DNA from: CAZKUR01 sp964556005 | GTDB lineage: Bacteria > Bacteroidota > Ignavibacteria > Ignavibacteriales > Ignavibacteriaceae | NCBI GenBank assembly: GCA_964556005.1 | Contig: CAZKUR010000016.1 | Coordinates: 1 to 64,000 of the forward strand | Reading direction: 5' to 3' | DNA length: 64,000 bases | In this document: positions 34,941 to 43,978 of the stretch, piece after piece | Layout of the letters: each line of letters opens with the position of its first letter | Position numbering within the stretch: position 1 is the stretch's first letter | Notes under the pieces: model-generated | The model's input: only the letters and a program-made list of their open reading frames with translations | The model's database searches: none | What the model was told of the DNA's origin: nothing | Position numbers and translations under genes: made by a program

Positions 34941-36170
34941 ATGGAAGAATTATTAACAAATAATAAAATGAAAAGATCGGGCCCTGTTTTATTCAGTAAA
35001 TATAAAAGAGGAGCCGGCATTGCCAAAGCCCTGGAACTCGGCAGACAGAAAATTCTTTTTGAAATTAAGGAATCCGGGCTTAAGGGAAGAGGAGGAGCAG
35101 GATTTCCTACCTCAACAAAATGGATGTTGACTGCCGCTTCTACTGCCGAACATAAGTTTGTCGTTTGCAATGCAGACGAAGGAGAACCCGGCACATTTAA
35201 AGATCGGGTCCTTTTAATTGAATATCCGGAACTGGTTTTCGACGGATTCGTTATTGCCGGTTATGCAGTCGGTGCGGAAAAAGGTATTGTTTATCTCAGA
35301 GGTGAATATGAATATATGCTTGAATATCTTGAGAATTACCTGAAACAAATGAGGACGGATAACCTGTTAGGCAATAATATTTTGATGAATGAGAACTTCA
35401 ATTTTGAAATTGAAATCCGTCTCGGTTCAGGTGCTTATGTATGCGGTGAAGAAACTGCTTTAATGGAATCGCTAGAAGGATACAGGGGCGAGCCGAGAAA
35501 CCGCCCGCCTTATCCCGTTAATACCGGCTACATGAGCTATCCGACAATCGTTAACAATGTAGAAACGTTATCAGCTGTTCCTCATATTTTATTAAAAGGC
35601 GGAAGTTGGTATAATACATTCGGAACAAGCAAATCGACAGGTTCAAAACTATTTTCGGTTTCCGGCGATTGCAATAAACCCGGTGTTTACGAACTTCCCT
35701 GGGGAACTAAGATAAGCGAACTATTAAAATTAGTCGAAGCTGAAAATACTAAAGCAGTTCAAGTAGGCGGAGCCTCGGGAATATGTTTACCTAAATTTCA
35801 ATTTAACAGAACTCTTGCTTACGAGGATGCAGCTACAGGTGGATCGATTATGATTTTTAACGAAAGCAGGAACATGTTGCACATCTTAAGAAATTTTCTT
35901 GAATTTTTTGTCGAAGAATCATGCGGGCAGTGTACTCCCTGCAGGATAGGAAATGTGAAACTTCTTGAGGGTGTCGAAAAAATTGAACAAAACGATTATA
36001 CATTCGCCTATATAAATAAGCTAAAAGAACTCGGAGGAACTATGCAGGTCGCTTCAAAATGCGGTTTGGGACAGTCAAGCCCGAATGCATTTTTATCTAT
36101 TCTCGAATTTTTTAAAGATGAAGTTTTTCATACAAAAGTCGACGGAGGGGAAAATGGAAAAGAGAGATAA
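34941..36170 (+). CDS. hydB: HydB: NuoF-like flavin subunit of the [FeFe]-hydrogenase, short form (409 aa)
   Basis: NADH- and FMN-binding subunit. The FMN/NADH signature GRGGAGFPTSTKW (49-61) is present, with NADEGEPGTFKD, GAYVCGEETALMESLEG and the [4Fe-4S] ligands ESCGQCTPC (Cys 328, 331, 334) plus a later Cys in SKCGLG. It lacks both the N-terminal thioredoxin-like [2Fe-2S] domain and the C-terminal ferredoxin-like domain that make many bifurcating HydB proteins about 600 residues long. It resembles bare NuoF in length. It overlaps hydA by 17 bases, suggesting coupled translation. Whether the complex bifurcates without those domains cannot be decided from sequence. Confidence 0.92.
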   Translation: MEELLTNNKMKRSGPVLFSKYKRGAGIAKALELGRQKILFEIKESGLKGRGGAGFPTSTKWMLTAASTAEHKFVVCNADEGEPGTFKDRVLLIEYPELVFDGFVIAGYAVGAEKGIVYLRGEYEYMLEYLENYLKQMRTDNLLGNNILMNENFNFEIEIRLGSGAYVCGEETALMESLEGYRGEPRNRPPYPVNTGYMSYPTIVNNVETLSAVPHILLKGGSWYNTFGTSKSTGSKLFSVSGDCNKPGVYELPWGTKISELLKLVEAENTKAVQVGGASGICLPKFQFNRTLAYEDAATGGSIMIFNESRNMLHILRNFLEFFVEESCGQCTPCRIGNVKLLEGVEKIEQNDYTFAYINKLKELGGTMQVASKCGLGQSSPNAFLSILEFFKDEVFHTKVDGGENGKER

Positions 36171-38031
36171 ATCAAGAATCCCGGTCAGCCAGCAGAGATC
36201 AAATGTAGAGGCCGTAACCGATACTACTATGATGGGCGGGAAAATAACGGTTGAAATAAACGGTGAAAAAGTAACGGTTCCGTTCGGCACATCCATACTT
36301 GAAGCGTGTAAAAAAAATCACATTCATATCCCAACTTTATGTCATCATCCCGATTTATGTCTTGCCGGTGTTTGCAGAATTTGCGTAGTCGATGTTGAAG
36401 GAATGAGAACACTTCAAACCGCCTGCACTTTCCCGATTACCTCTCCGATTAAAGTGCGGACATCCACACCGATGGTCAGAAAAGCAAGACGGCATATCAT
36501 CGATCTTCTTTTAAGCGAACATTACGGTGAGTGTTATTCATGTGTAAGAAATCAAACTTGCGAACTCCAGCAGTTGGCAAAAGAATATGGTGTAGAGAGT
36601 TTTTCTTTTGGACATGTTGATGAACCAAAGTTTGAAGTTGACCGCTCTTCGGTTGCGGTTATCAGGGATATAAATAAATGCATTCTCTGCAGGCGTTGTG
36701 TACGTACATGTATCGATTTGCAGGAAGTTGGTGTTTTAGAGGCAATCGACCGCGGCCACGATACTCACATCGGAACTTTTCTCGATAAGCCGCTTGCAGA
36801 TGTAATTTGTATAAGCTGTGGACAGTGCATTAATAGATGTCCTACCGCTGCATTAAGAGCAAACGATCCGTCTGATGAGATATGGGCAGCGATTGACAAT
36901 CCGAAAAAACATGTTATTATTCAAACTGCACCGTCTCCCCGTGCTGCAATTGGTGAAGAGTTTGGCTTTGAAGCAGGGCATTCATTTACGGGAGAATTAA
37001 ATACTGCATTGAAAAGAATCGGGTTCGATATGGTATTCGATACTAACTTCACTGCCGATTTAACTATTATGGAAGAAGGAACCGAACTACTGAATAAACT
37101 GAAGAAAGTTTTAGTCGATAAAGATACGAATGTAAAGCTTCCCCAGTTTACATCCTGTTCGCCTGGATGGGTAAAATTTATCGAACATTTTTATCCTGAA
37201 TATCTTGATTATTTATCTACTGCAAAATCTCCACAGCAAATGTTTGGGGCAGTCATAAAAACTTTTTATGCAAAAGAAGCCGGGATCGATCCGGCTGATA
37301 TTGTAACTGTTGCACTTATGCCTTGCTCGGCAAAAAAATTCGAATGCAACAGGCCGGAAATGAAGGCATCGGGATTTAAAGATGTAGATTACGGTTTAAC
37401 TACCAGGGAAATGGCACAAATGATTAAAGAAGCAGGTATTTATCTTCCCGAAATGCCAAAATCGAATTTCGATGAACCGTTCGGTGAAGCATCCGGCGCC
37501 GGATTAATTTTCGGAGCCACAGGCGGAGTAATGGAGTCTGCTTTAAGAACAGTATATGAACTTGTAACCGGAAGGGAAGTACCGTTTGAGAATTTAAGAA
37601 TCGAACCATGCAGAGGCTTTGAAGGAATAAAACAATCTTCTGTTAAGCTTGAAAAATGCAAAGCTGAATTTTCGTTCCTTGATGGTGTAGAATTGAAATT
37701 TTTAGTGGCGCATGGAACGGCTAATGCAAAGAAGGTTATGGAGCTGTTAAGAAAGGGAGAACTGAACGATATTCACTTTGTAGAAATTATGGCATGCCCG
37801 GGCGGTTGTTTGGGCGGCGGCGGTCAGCCGATTCCGACTACGGAAGAAATAAGAAAAAAGCGCGCAAAAGCAATTTATGAAGAAGAAGAATGGCAGTCAA
37901 TTAGGAAATCGTTCGAGAATCCACATATTAAATACATCTATGAGAAGTTTTTAACGGATGGACCTTGCGGTAAACTTTCTCACAAATTGTTGCATACGCA
38001 TTATACAAAAAGAGGAAAATATATAGCCTGA
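36154..38031 (+). CDS. hydA: HydA: [FeFe]-hydrogenase catalytic subunit, multi-cluster form (625 aa)
   Basis: Catalyses H2 formation or uptake at the H-cluster. From the N-terminus: a [2Fe-2S] domain (Cys 63, 74, 77, 91), a His/Cys [4Fe-4S] site (His 123, Cys 127, 130, 136), two [4Fe-4S] clusters (Cys 176-186 and 219-229), the H-cluster domain, and a small-subunit-like tail. H-cluster motifs: TSCSPGW (333-339), MPCSAKKFE (389-397) and EIMACPGGCLGGGGQP (544-559). The first motif is normally TSCCPxW; the second Cys, a proton-transfer residue in studied enzymes, is Ser 336 here. The start at 36154 has GGAGGGG just upstream; a longer upstream frame is rejected. The maturases HydE, F and G are not in the window. 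Confidence 0.95.
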   Translation: MEKRDKSRIPVSQQRSNVEAVTDTTMMGGKITVEINGEKVTVPFGTSILEACKKNHIHIPTLCHHPDLCLAGVCRICVVDVEGMRTLQTACTFPITSPIKVRTSTPMVRKARRHIIDLLLSEHYGECYSCVRNQTCELQQLAKEYGVESFSFGHVDEPKFEVDRSSVAVIRDINKCILCRRCVRTCIDLQEVGVLEAIDRGHDTHIGTFLDKPLADVICISCGQCINRCPTAALRANDPSDEIWAAIDNPKKHVIIQTAPSPRAAIGEEFGFEAGHSFTGELNTALKRIGFDMVFDTNFTADLTIMEEGTELLNKLKKVLVDKDTNVKLPQFTSCSPGWVKFIEHFYPEYLDYLSTAKSPQQMFGAVIKTFYAKEAGIDPADIVTVALMPCSAKKFECNRPEMKASGFKDVDYGLTTREMAQMIKEAGIYLPEMPKSNFDEPFGEASGAGLIFGATGGVMESALRTVYELVTGREVPFENLRIEPCRGFEGIKQSSVKLEKCKAEFSFLDGVELKFLVAHGTANAKKVMELLRKGELNDIHFVEIMACPGGCLGGGGQPIPTTEEIRKKRAKAIYEEEEWQSIRKSFENPHIKYIYEKFLTDGPCGKLSHKLLHTHYTKRGKYIA

Positions 38032-38064
38032 AATTTTTGAATAAAAATCAGTTCAGGGGTTAAG

Positions 38065-39471
38065 ATGATGATTTTAGTTCCATCCTGGGCGCATAACTAT
38101 GATGCTTTCTGGGATGAAATAAAGAAAAGAAATTTTTGGTTTATCAAGCTGAGATACGGTGCAGCGTTAATGCTCATCGTGTTTCTCCTTGTTGCGGAAT
38201 TTATTTTGAGAGCTTCATTCTCACCAGTTCAGATAAGAGCTTTAATCATAATAACCTTATCGATATTAGTTTATAACATTATTTTTCAAAGTACGCGGCA
38301 CAGTCCAAAATGTGTCCCGGGTAAATTTAATCAACTACATTTTTCTTTCCTCCAAATACTTTTAGATTTAACTGCACTAGGTCTGCTGGTTTATTATACG
38401 GGAGGAATTGAGTCTCCGCTGTACATGCTTTTTGTTTTTCACATGATAATCGGCAGTCTGATTTTACCTGGCAGAGTTATATATATAATAGCCGTCGTAA
38501 TCGTTGTTGGGTTTTGTTCGCTGGTGTACCTCGAATTTTTAAAAGTAATACCTCATTACGCAGTGAGCGGATTGATCTTTGAACCAATCTATAGTAATGC
38601 ACATTATGCGTTGGCTTTCGCGACTGTTTTTGCTTTTGTAATGCTTATGAGCGTTATACTTGCAAATAGAATCGCACATCAGCTTTATAAGATAGAGCAG
38701 GATTTAGTTGAGTCATTCGATAAATTAGCCGAAGCCGAAGTCGAAAAACAAAAGTATATAATGGGTATCGTTCATGAAATTAAATCTCCCCTCGTTGCGC
38801 TTCATTCATACCTCGAAATTATTCTTCAGAAAATAATCGGCCCTCTTGATTCAAAAGTTGAAGCAAAGTTGTTGCGGGCAAAAATAAGGTCCGATGAAGC
38901 AATACAATTGACTAATAACGTACTCAAAGTATCTAAATTGAAATTACTTGATGAAGTAACCTTGCAGACAATGGACTTTAGAGAAATTTTATATGCGGTT
39001 TATAAAAAGATGAAAGTGAACATCCAGGCAAAAAATATCGATTATAAGTTCTCTGATTCGAGGCATAATAAAACACCGGTTTTGGGAGATAAACTTTTGA
39101 TTGAAATTGCTTTATCAAACTTGATCGGCAATGCAATAAAATATAATGACGATAAAGGAATAATTGAAGTCAAGCTTTCGGATGTTCAAGACGGTATCAA
39201 TTTAGAAGTTGTTGATAACGGGATCGGAATTCCGCAAGAAGAGATGCCGAAGATCTTTAAAGATTTTTTCAGGGCAAGCAATATTAAAGATAAAACTTAC
39301 GAAGGCTCAGGACTTGGACTTTCGATTGTTAAACAAATTGTTGAGAGACATGGTGGAAGCATAAAAGTTGAAAGTCCATCAAGACTCGGTTCCGAAAAAA
39401 ATCCAGGCGCTTCATTCACAATTACGCTCCCTTATAATTTTAAAGAAAAAAATGATCATACAGGTGAATGA
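38065..39471 (+). CDS. Membrane histidine kinase with RegB-like sensor (468 aa)
   Basis: Sensor kinase with about six membrane segments (residues ~28-200). Between the third and fourth lies YYTGGIESPLYMLF, similar to the GGxxNPF quinone-binding loop of the RegB/PrrB redox sensors. The kinase core has the H-box VHEIKSPLVAL with His 237, N-box SNLIGNAIKYN, G1 DNGIGIP and G2 GSGLGLSIV. It starts 33 bp after hydA and is probably co-transcribed; the partner is likely the receiver protein at the head of the operon. This suggests redox control of the hydrogenase. The quinone link is inferred from motif likeness only. Confidence 0.9.
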   Translation: MMILVPSWAHNYDAFWDEIKKRNFWFIKLRYGAALMLIVFLLVAEFILRASFSPVQIRALIIITLSILVYNIIFQSTRHSPKCVPGKFNQLHFSFLQILLDLTALGLLVYYTGGIESPLYMLFVFHMIIGSLILPGRVIYIIAVVIVVGFCSLVYLEFLKVIPHYAVSGLIFEPIYSNAHYALAFATVFAFVMLMSVILANRIAHQLYKIEQDLVESFDKLAEAEVEKQKYIMGIVHEIKSPLVALHSYLEIILQKIIGPLDSKVEAKLLRAKIRSDEAIQLTNNVLKVSKLKLLDEVTLQTMDFREILYAVYKKMKVNIQAKNIDYKFSDSRHNKTPVLGDKLLIEIALSNLIGNAIKYNDDKGIIEVKLSDVQDGINLEVVDNGIGIPQEEMPKIFKDFFRASNIKDKTYEGSGLGLSIVKQIVERHGGSIKVESPSRLGSEKNPGASFTITLPYNFKEKNDHTGE

Positions 39472-39504
39472 ATTAAAAATTGATGAACAAATTAGGAGGA
39501 TAAA

Positions 39505-39759
39505 ATGGATACAACATGTAAAAAAGCTTTCATTATAATCTTTGGGATTCCTATTGTTTTATCTTTGATGGTCGGATGGATTTTTTTAGGTGGCGAAACA
39601 ATTAGAGGCGGATGGTTCGACGGAGTCTTCGATAATTTCAGCCTGATGTGGATTCCCACCGTCCTCATTTTAATTGCAGGCGGAATTATCGACAGGTTTA
39701 TTTTTAGCGGTTCACTGCTAAATTGTTTCGAAAAGAAAACTGAAAAGAAGATTAATTAA
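39505..39759 (+). CDS. Small membrane protein of unknown function (84 aa)
   Basis: Two predicted membrane segments (about residues 8-28 and 46-67) around a short loop with GGETIRGGWFDG, then a Lys-rich tail. It has a good ribosome site (AGGAGG before ATG) 33 bp behind the histidine kinase, so it probably belongs to the hydrogenase operon. I do not recognise a family. It could assist the kinase or be unrelated. Confidence 0.75.
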   Translation: MDTTCKKAFIIIFGIPIVLSLMVGWIFLGGETIRGGWFDGVFDNFSLMWIPTVLILIAGGIIDRFIFSGSLLNCFEKKTEKKIN

Positions 39760-39809
39760 TCTTACTTTATACAGATTCAATTTTTAGTTTAAAGGGTGCT
39801 CAAAAAAAA

Positions 39810-39966
39810 GTCATTACGAACGAGTCCTCTCCATAGGAGTCCTTTGGACGAGTGAAACAATCTCACCGTTCATTATCTAATCAATAGAGATTATTTCACG
39901 CGATCTTCTAATGCCTGACAACGTGAGGCAAGTTTCTGGCATAGCCATTCCTTAGGAAGTAATGAC
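39810..39966. repeat. MITE-like repeat with GTCATTAC ends
   Basis: The element begins GTCATTACGAACGAGTCC and ends with GTAATGAC, an exact eight-base inverted end. The inner part holds GGAGTCCTTTGGACGAG and AAACAATCTC, words of the widespread GTCATTGCGAG..GCGAAGCAATC bacterial repeat. It has no coding capacity. It lies between the hydrogenase operon and the TonB receptor gene. Confidence 0.65.
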
Positions 39967-40068
39967 AAAATTACTTTTGTTTATCCTCTAATTCAAAAAT
40001 ATCTATTAGGTAATATAAGTTAATAACCAAATGGATTGACTGTAATTGATTTAATTGGATTTAGATTA

Positions 40069-42459
40069 ATGAAATTTTTTATTTTGTTTTTGACAGTTAT
40101 TGGAATAGTAATCTTTGCAAATGTTAGTGCTCATTCACAGGATAAATCTATCATCACAGGAAATGTGCTCGATTCAGAATCTAACCTGCCTCTATCAAAT
40201 GTCAATGTTGTAGTATCGGATAATAATTTTTCAACAACCACAAATAACTTAGGAAAGTTCAGCATTAAAAATATCCCGCCGGGTACTTATCAAATTACAT
40301 TCTCATTCATCGGTTATCATTCACAACAGTTAAATATTAAAATAGAAAAGAATGAAACGCAAAAAGTACGGGTTAAATTAGAACATTCGCCTGTTAGGTT
40401 AGGCAGTGTCGTAGTTACCAGTACAAGATTTTCTAAAACAATCAAAGATATAGCGATACCATTTGAAATTAGAGATTACGAAGAAATTCAGGAATCTCCT
40501 GCAGTTACTCCTTCGAATTTATTGGCTGATATTCCAGGCGTGTCGTTGGAAAGAGATGGAATCTGGGCAACTACTATTAATATACGGGGGTTGAGCAGGT
40601 CGGATTTTATTATATTAATTGACGGTGACAGGATTGAAACTGCGCCTGACATTTCCGCAGCACTTTCTTTAATTGACCTAAATGATATTGAGCGGATTGA
40701 AGTAATAAAAGGTGGCGCATCTTCGCTTTACGGAAGCGGTGCACTCGGCGGTATAGTCAATTTTATATCCAAAGAACCGCGCTATGCAGAAGAAATAAAT
40801 ATCAAAGGAGGTTTGAACAGCAGTTATAATTCCGTCAATACAGGCAACTCGCAAAATCTTTCGTTTAATATTTTTTCACGTGCATGGAATTTAAAGTTAA
40901 ATGGAAGCTTGAGAAATGCCGGTAATACCGGAACACCTGCCGGGGTACTGGAAAACAGTCAATACCATGATAATAATTTTTCTTCCCTGCTTTCTGTTAA
41001 ATCTGCTGAGGATCAAAATTTAAGAATAAATTATCAACGGTACTATGGGCATGATATAGGCATTCCGGGAGGTTACCCTCTTTTCCCGGATAATGCTCAC
41101 GTTAAATACACAAAGGTTGAAAGGGACTTATTCAGCAGTGAATATTCAATCAAAAATTTAACTGAATTTTTTACTAAACTTTCATTTAAATATTACAACC
41201 AAAATATCTACAGGTTTGTTGAAAATATTCCTTACCAGGTTCAAAGGCCGAATCCTTTAACGCAGATAAATGTGGAAAAGATAACACCCAATGCAAGACA
41301 TTATTTAAATGGATTTAAGCTTGAAACCAATTGGTTAATCGATAATTCAAATTACTTAATTGCAGGAGTGGATATCTGGCAGCGAGATCTCGACAGCCGT
41401 AGAGAAAAATATCTTCAAATAACTTCATATGATTCAACAGGAACAATTGCAAATGTTCAAAATCAAATTATCGGCGAAAGACCTTTACCGGAAGCATCTT
41501 ATAGAAGTAGCGGTCTTTTTTTACAGGAGGATATAATTCTAATTCCAAATAAATTTACTTTAACCTTCGGCGGACGAATTGATAAAATAAACATAAAAAA
41601 TAAAGATGTATATAACCCGGTTTATATAACTACCACCGGATCTATTCCTGCAATAAATAACAATCCGGCAAACCGAACATTATACTGGAAAGCTTCTTCG
41701 GAAAATGATATAAGCTGGAGCGGAAGCGTTTCGGCTTTGTATTCATTATTCAATAATTTTAATTTGACCTTAAGCTTAGCAAGATCGTTTAGGTCGCCTT
41801 CACTTGAAGAAAGATTTCAATACATTGACTTAGGAAATATATTAGAAGTTGGAAATCCAAATTTAAAACCTGAGAAAGGAATCTTTATGGATTTAGGTTT
41901 AAAAATCTGGGAAGAAAAATTTTCGTTTTCAGGCAGCGTATTCTTAAACAAATTAAATGATCTTGTCACCGAAGTAAATGGTACATTTGAGAACAGGCCT
42001 GCAAAGATTAATGAAAATATCGGCCGGTCAATGCTTTACGGTTATGATTTTGGTTTTGAATATAATTTTATTGGCGATTTGGTTCTTTACGGATCGGGTG
42101 CATATGTGCGTGGAGAAGATACTCAGAATCATTTGGATTTGCCGTCTATTCCTCCATTGAACGGAAAGCTGGGAATCAAATCTCCGGTATTTAATTTTAT
42201 TAATATTGATTTATGCGGAATATTTTTTTCGTCACAAAATAGAATTGCCTTCGGTGAAACGGCGACCCCCGGTTATTCTTATTTCAATTTATATATTTCG
42301 TCTTTCCCGGTTAATTTTGATCAAGCAGAAATAAAAATTTTTTCCGGCGTAGAAAACCTTACAAATAAGAATTACAGAGATCATTTATCCACAAACAGAG
42401 GCTTAATTACCGTCGAACCCGGAAGGAATTATTATTTAAAGTTGAGTGTAAATTGGTAA
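40069..42459 (+). CDS. TonB-dependent outer-membrane receptor (796 aa)
   Basis: Outer-membrane gated channel for a large or scarce nutrient. A signal peptide (MKFFILFLTVIGIVIFANVSAHSQ) is followed by a CarboxypepD_reg-like beta domain (about 25-110), a plug domain (about 115-245, with NIRGLSRSDFIILIDGDRI and GSGALGGIVNF) and a barrel ending in the aromatic terminus LSVNW. The ATG at 40069 is chosen over a TTG 33 bases upstream because it opens the signal peptide directly. The barrel segment SFRSPSLEERF..GNPNLKPEK occurs in iron-chelate and heme receptors, but also more widely, so the substrate is open. It has no adjacent lipoprotein partner. Confidence 0.92.
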   Translation: MKFFILFLTVIGIVIFANVSAHSQDKSIITGNVLDSESNLPLSNVNVVVSDNNFSTTTNNLGKFSIKNIPPGTYQITFSFIGYHSQQLNIKIEKNETQKVRVKLEHSPVRLGSVVVTSTRFSKTIKDIAIPFEIRDYEEIQESPAVTPSNLLADIPGVSLERDGIWATTINIRGLSRSDFIILIDGDRIETAPDISAALSLIDLNDIERIEVIKGGASSLYGSGALGGIVNFISKEPRYAEEINIKGGLNSSYNSVNTGNSQNLSFNIFSRAWNLKLNGSLRNAGNTGTPAGVLENSQYHDNNFSSLLSVKSAEDQNLRINYQRYYGHDIGIPGGYPLFPDNAHVKYTKVERDLFSSEYSIKNLTEFFTKLSFKYYNQNIYRFVENIPYQVQRPNPLTQINVEKITPNARHYLNGFKLETNWLIDNSNYLIAGVDIWQRDLDSRREKYLQITSYDSTGTIANVQNQIIGERPLPEASYRSSGLFLQEDIILIPNKFTLTFGGRIDKINIKNKDVYNPVYITTTGSIPAINNNPANRTLYWKASSENDISWSGSVSALYSLFNNFNLTLSLARSFRSPSLEERFQYIDLGNILEVGNPNLKPEKGIFMDLGLKIWEEKFSFSGSVFLNKLNDLVTEVNGTFENRPAKINENIGRSMLYGYDFGFEYNFIGDLVLYGSGAYVRGEDTQNHLDLPSIPPLNGKLGIKSPVFNFINIDLCGIFFSSQNRIAFGETATPGYSYFNLYISSFPVNFDQAEIKIFSGVENLTNKNYRDHLSTNRGLITVEPGRNYYLKLSVNW

Positions 42460-42570
42460 CATATTACTTAAAAATTTATGTAACTCATTTTATGTTTTTG
42501 AATTGCCACGACCTTTAGAGTCTGTGTAAAAATTAGGTTGACTTGGTGGCTGACCAAGAGAAGAAAAAAA

Positions 42571-42651
42571 GTCATTGCGAGAAGCGAAGCTGCGAAACAA
42601 TCTTTTATTTTTAATACAAAAGTGGGATCACTTCACTTTACTCGTGATGAC
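42571..42651. repeat. MITE-like repeat with GTCATTGCGAG ends
   Basis: The left end GTCATTGCGAG and the complement of the right end, GTCATCACGAG, match at 9 of 11 positions. The inner part GAAGCGAAGCTGCGAAACAATC is the classic body of this repeat type, known from many bacteria. It is 81 bp and non-coding. Confidence 0.65.
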
Positions 42652-42661
42652 GAAATTACCA

Positions 42662-42682
42662 GTCAGGTCTCGTCGACCTGAC
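42662..42682. repeat. Short hairpin next to the MITE-like repeat
   Basis: GTCAGGT-CTCGTCG-ACCTGAC is a perfect seven-base-pair inverted repeat with a seven-base loop, ten bases after the repeat at 42571-42651. It has no T run. It may be part of a longer composite repeat unit. Confidence 0.5.
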
Positions 42683-42881
42683 GAGGTTGACGGACTTTTT
42701 GATCTGCCACCAAATCAGAAGCAGTTTTTGCATAAGTTCGATTATCAAATATTTTTTTTATTGTTCAATATTTAATGAGTAATCAGTCAATGAGAATAAA
42801 TTCAGTTATCAATATTAAATATCTAACTATCGATGTTTGTTATCCTTCATCCATCTTCCATCAACCGTCTCCCGTCATTCT

Positions 42882-43766
42882 ATGAACTGGTTTACTTTAG
42901 CATTTATCTCCGCGTTATTCTCGGCGGCGGCAGCAATCTCTCAAAAGAAAATTCTATTTGAACTTTCCGCGTTGGATTTTTGCTTCCTCCTGGCGATATT
43001 CAATTTCATTTTCTCGATACCCTTTTTCATTGGAGTTAATTTCGCTTCATTAAATTTTTCAAGTCTTATGATATTATTTGTTAAAAATATTTTAGGAGCA
43101 TTTGCTTTTTTATATGTTATGCTTTCAATAAAAAATCTTGAGATAAGCAAAGCGCTCCCGCTGCTTGCTTTAACCCCGGGTTTTGTTGCCCTATTTGCAT
43201 TTATAACTATAGGCGACTCGATTTCACAAATTGAGGTTGCCGGAATAGTTTTATTATTGATAGGAACATATCTTTTAGAGTTAAAATCGATTCAGGCAAT
43301 GTTTGAACCATTCCAAGCATTTTATAAAAACAAAAATTACCGCTATGTTTTAATCGCTTTAATTTTATTAACTACGACTTCCATATTAGATCGTTACCTG
43401 TTAAATAAAAGTAATAAGACAATTACCCCTGTTGAATTTATGGCTTTCCAGCAGTTTTTTCTTGCTGTTATTTTTGCGGCTATTTATCTTTTCTCAAGAA
43501 AGAATCTAAAAAAACTAACTACTTCCGTTAATAAAAACATTTGGTATTGGATAATAATTGTCGCAGTTCTCACAATCGGGTACAGGTATACACAAATCGA
43601 AGCAACAAAGTTAACCCCGGCAGCAATCGTGCTGGCAGTTAAAAGAATTTCAGTTTTCATTGCCGCAATTATCGGCGGCAGAATATTTAGGGAAAAGAGA
43701 TTGCTCGTTAAAGCTGCAGCGGCAGCAATAATCATTGCAGGTGCAATTCTAATATCGGGTTATTGA
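42882..43766 (+). CDS. EamA/DMT-family membrane transporter (294 aa)
   Basis: Inner-membrane protein with about ten membrane segments arranged as two EamA-like halves of five (residues ~1-140 and ~150-294). This is the usual layout and length of drug/metabolite transporters, which move small metabolites. The start at 42882 (MNWFTLAFISALFSAAAAISQ) is preferred to an upstream frame start because it opens directly into the first membrane segment; the extra 15 residues upstream are not membrane-like. It stands alone between repeats and a small membrane gene. The substrate cannot be inferred. Confidence 0.85.
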   Translation: MNWFTLAFISALFSAAAAISQKKILFELSALDFCFLLAIFNFIFSIPFFIGVNFASLNFSSLMILFVKNILGAFAFLYVMLSIKNLEISKALPLLALTPGFVALFAFITIGDSISQIEVAGIVLLLIGTYLLELKSIQAMFEPFQAFYKNKNYRYVLIALILLTTTSILDRYLLNKSNKTITPVEFMAFQQFFLAVIFAAIYLFSRKNLKKLTTSVNKNIWYWIIIVAVLTIGYRYTQIEATKLTPAAIVLAVKRISVFIAAIIGGRIFREKRLLVKAAAAAIIIAGAILISGY

Positions 43767-43978
43767 TTATCAAACAAATTAAAAGCAAAGGGCTTAGCGA
43801 AAAAAATAAAATGGATTGAGTAGAATATATCGTTATACAATTTGCACTTTACCCTTTGTGATTATCAATTCATACTCTTCTAAACAAAGATTAAATCGCT
43901 AACACCATTTAATAAATAAATTTCATAAATTTAACCATACCTATTTCTAATTATTAAAATCATTTCAGGAGATACTTT

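Noticed and set aside
34655..35194. A 179-codon minus-strand frame
   Set aside because: It overlaps hydC and hydB, whose motifs are unmistakable on the plus strand; it is a shadow frame.
36085..36153. Longer hydA starting inside hydB
   Set aside because: The ATG at 36154 has GGAGGGG upstream; the extra residues are an out-of-frame reading of the hydB C-terminus.
43786..43870. Hairpin from GCAAAGGG and CCCTTTGTG after the EamA gene
   Set aside because: Arms are short and about 60 bases apart with weak intervening pairing; not a credible terminator or repeat.
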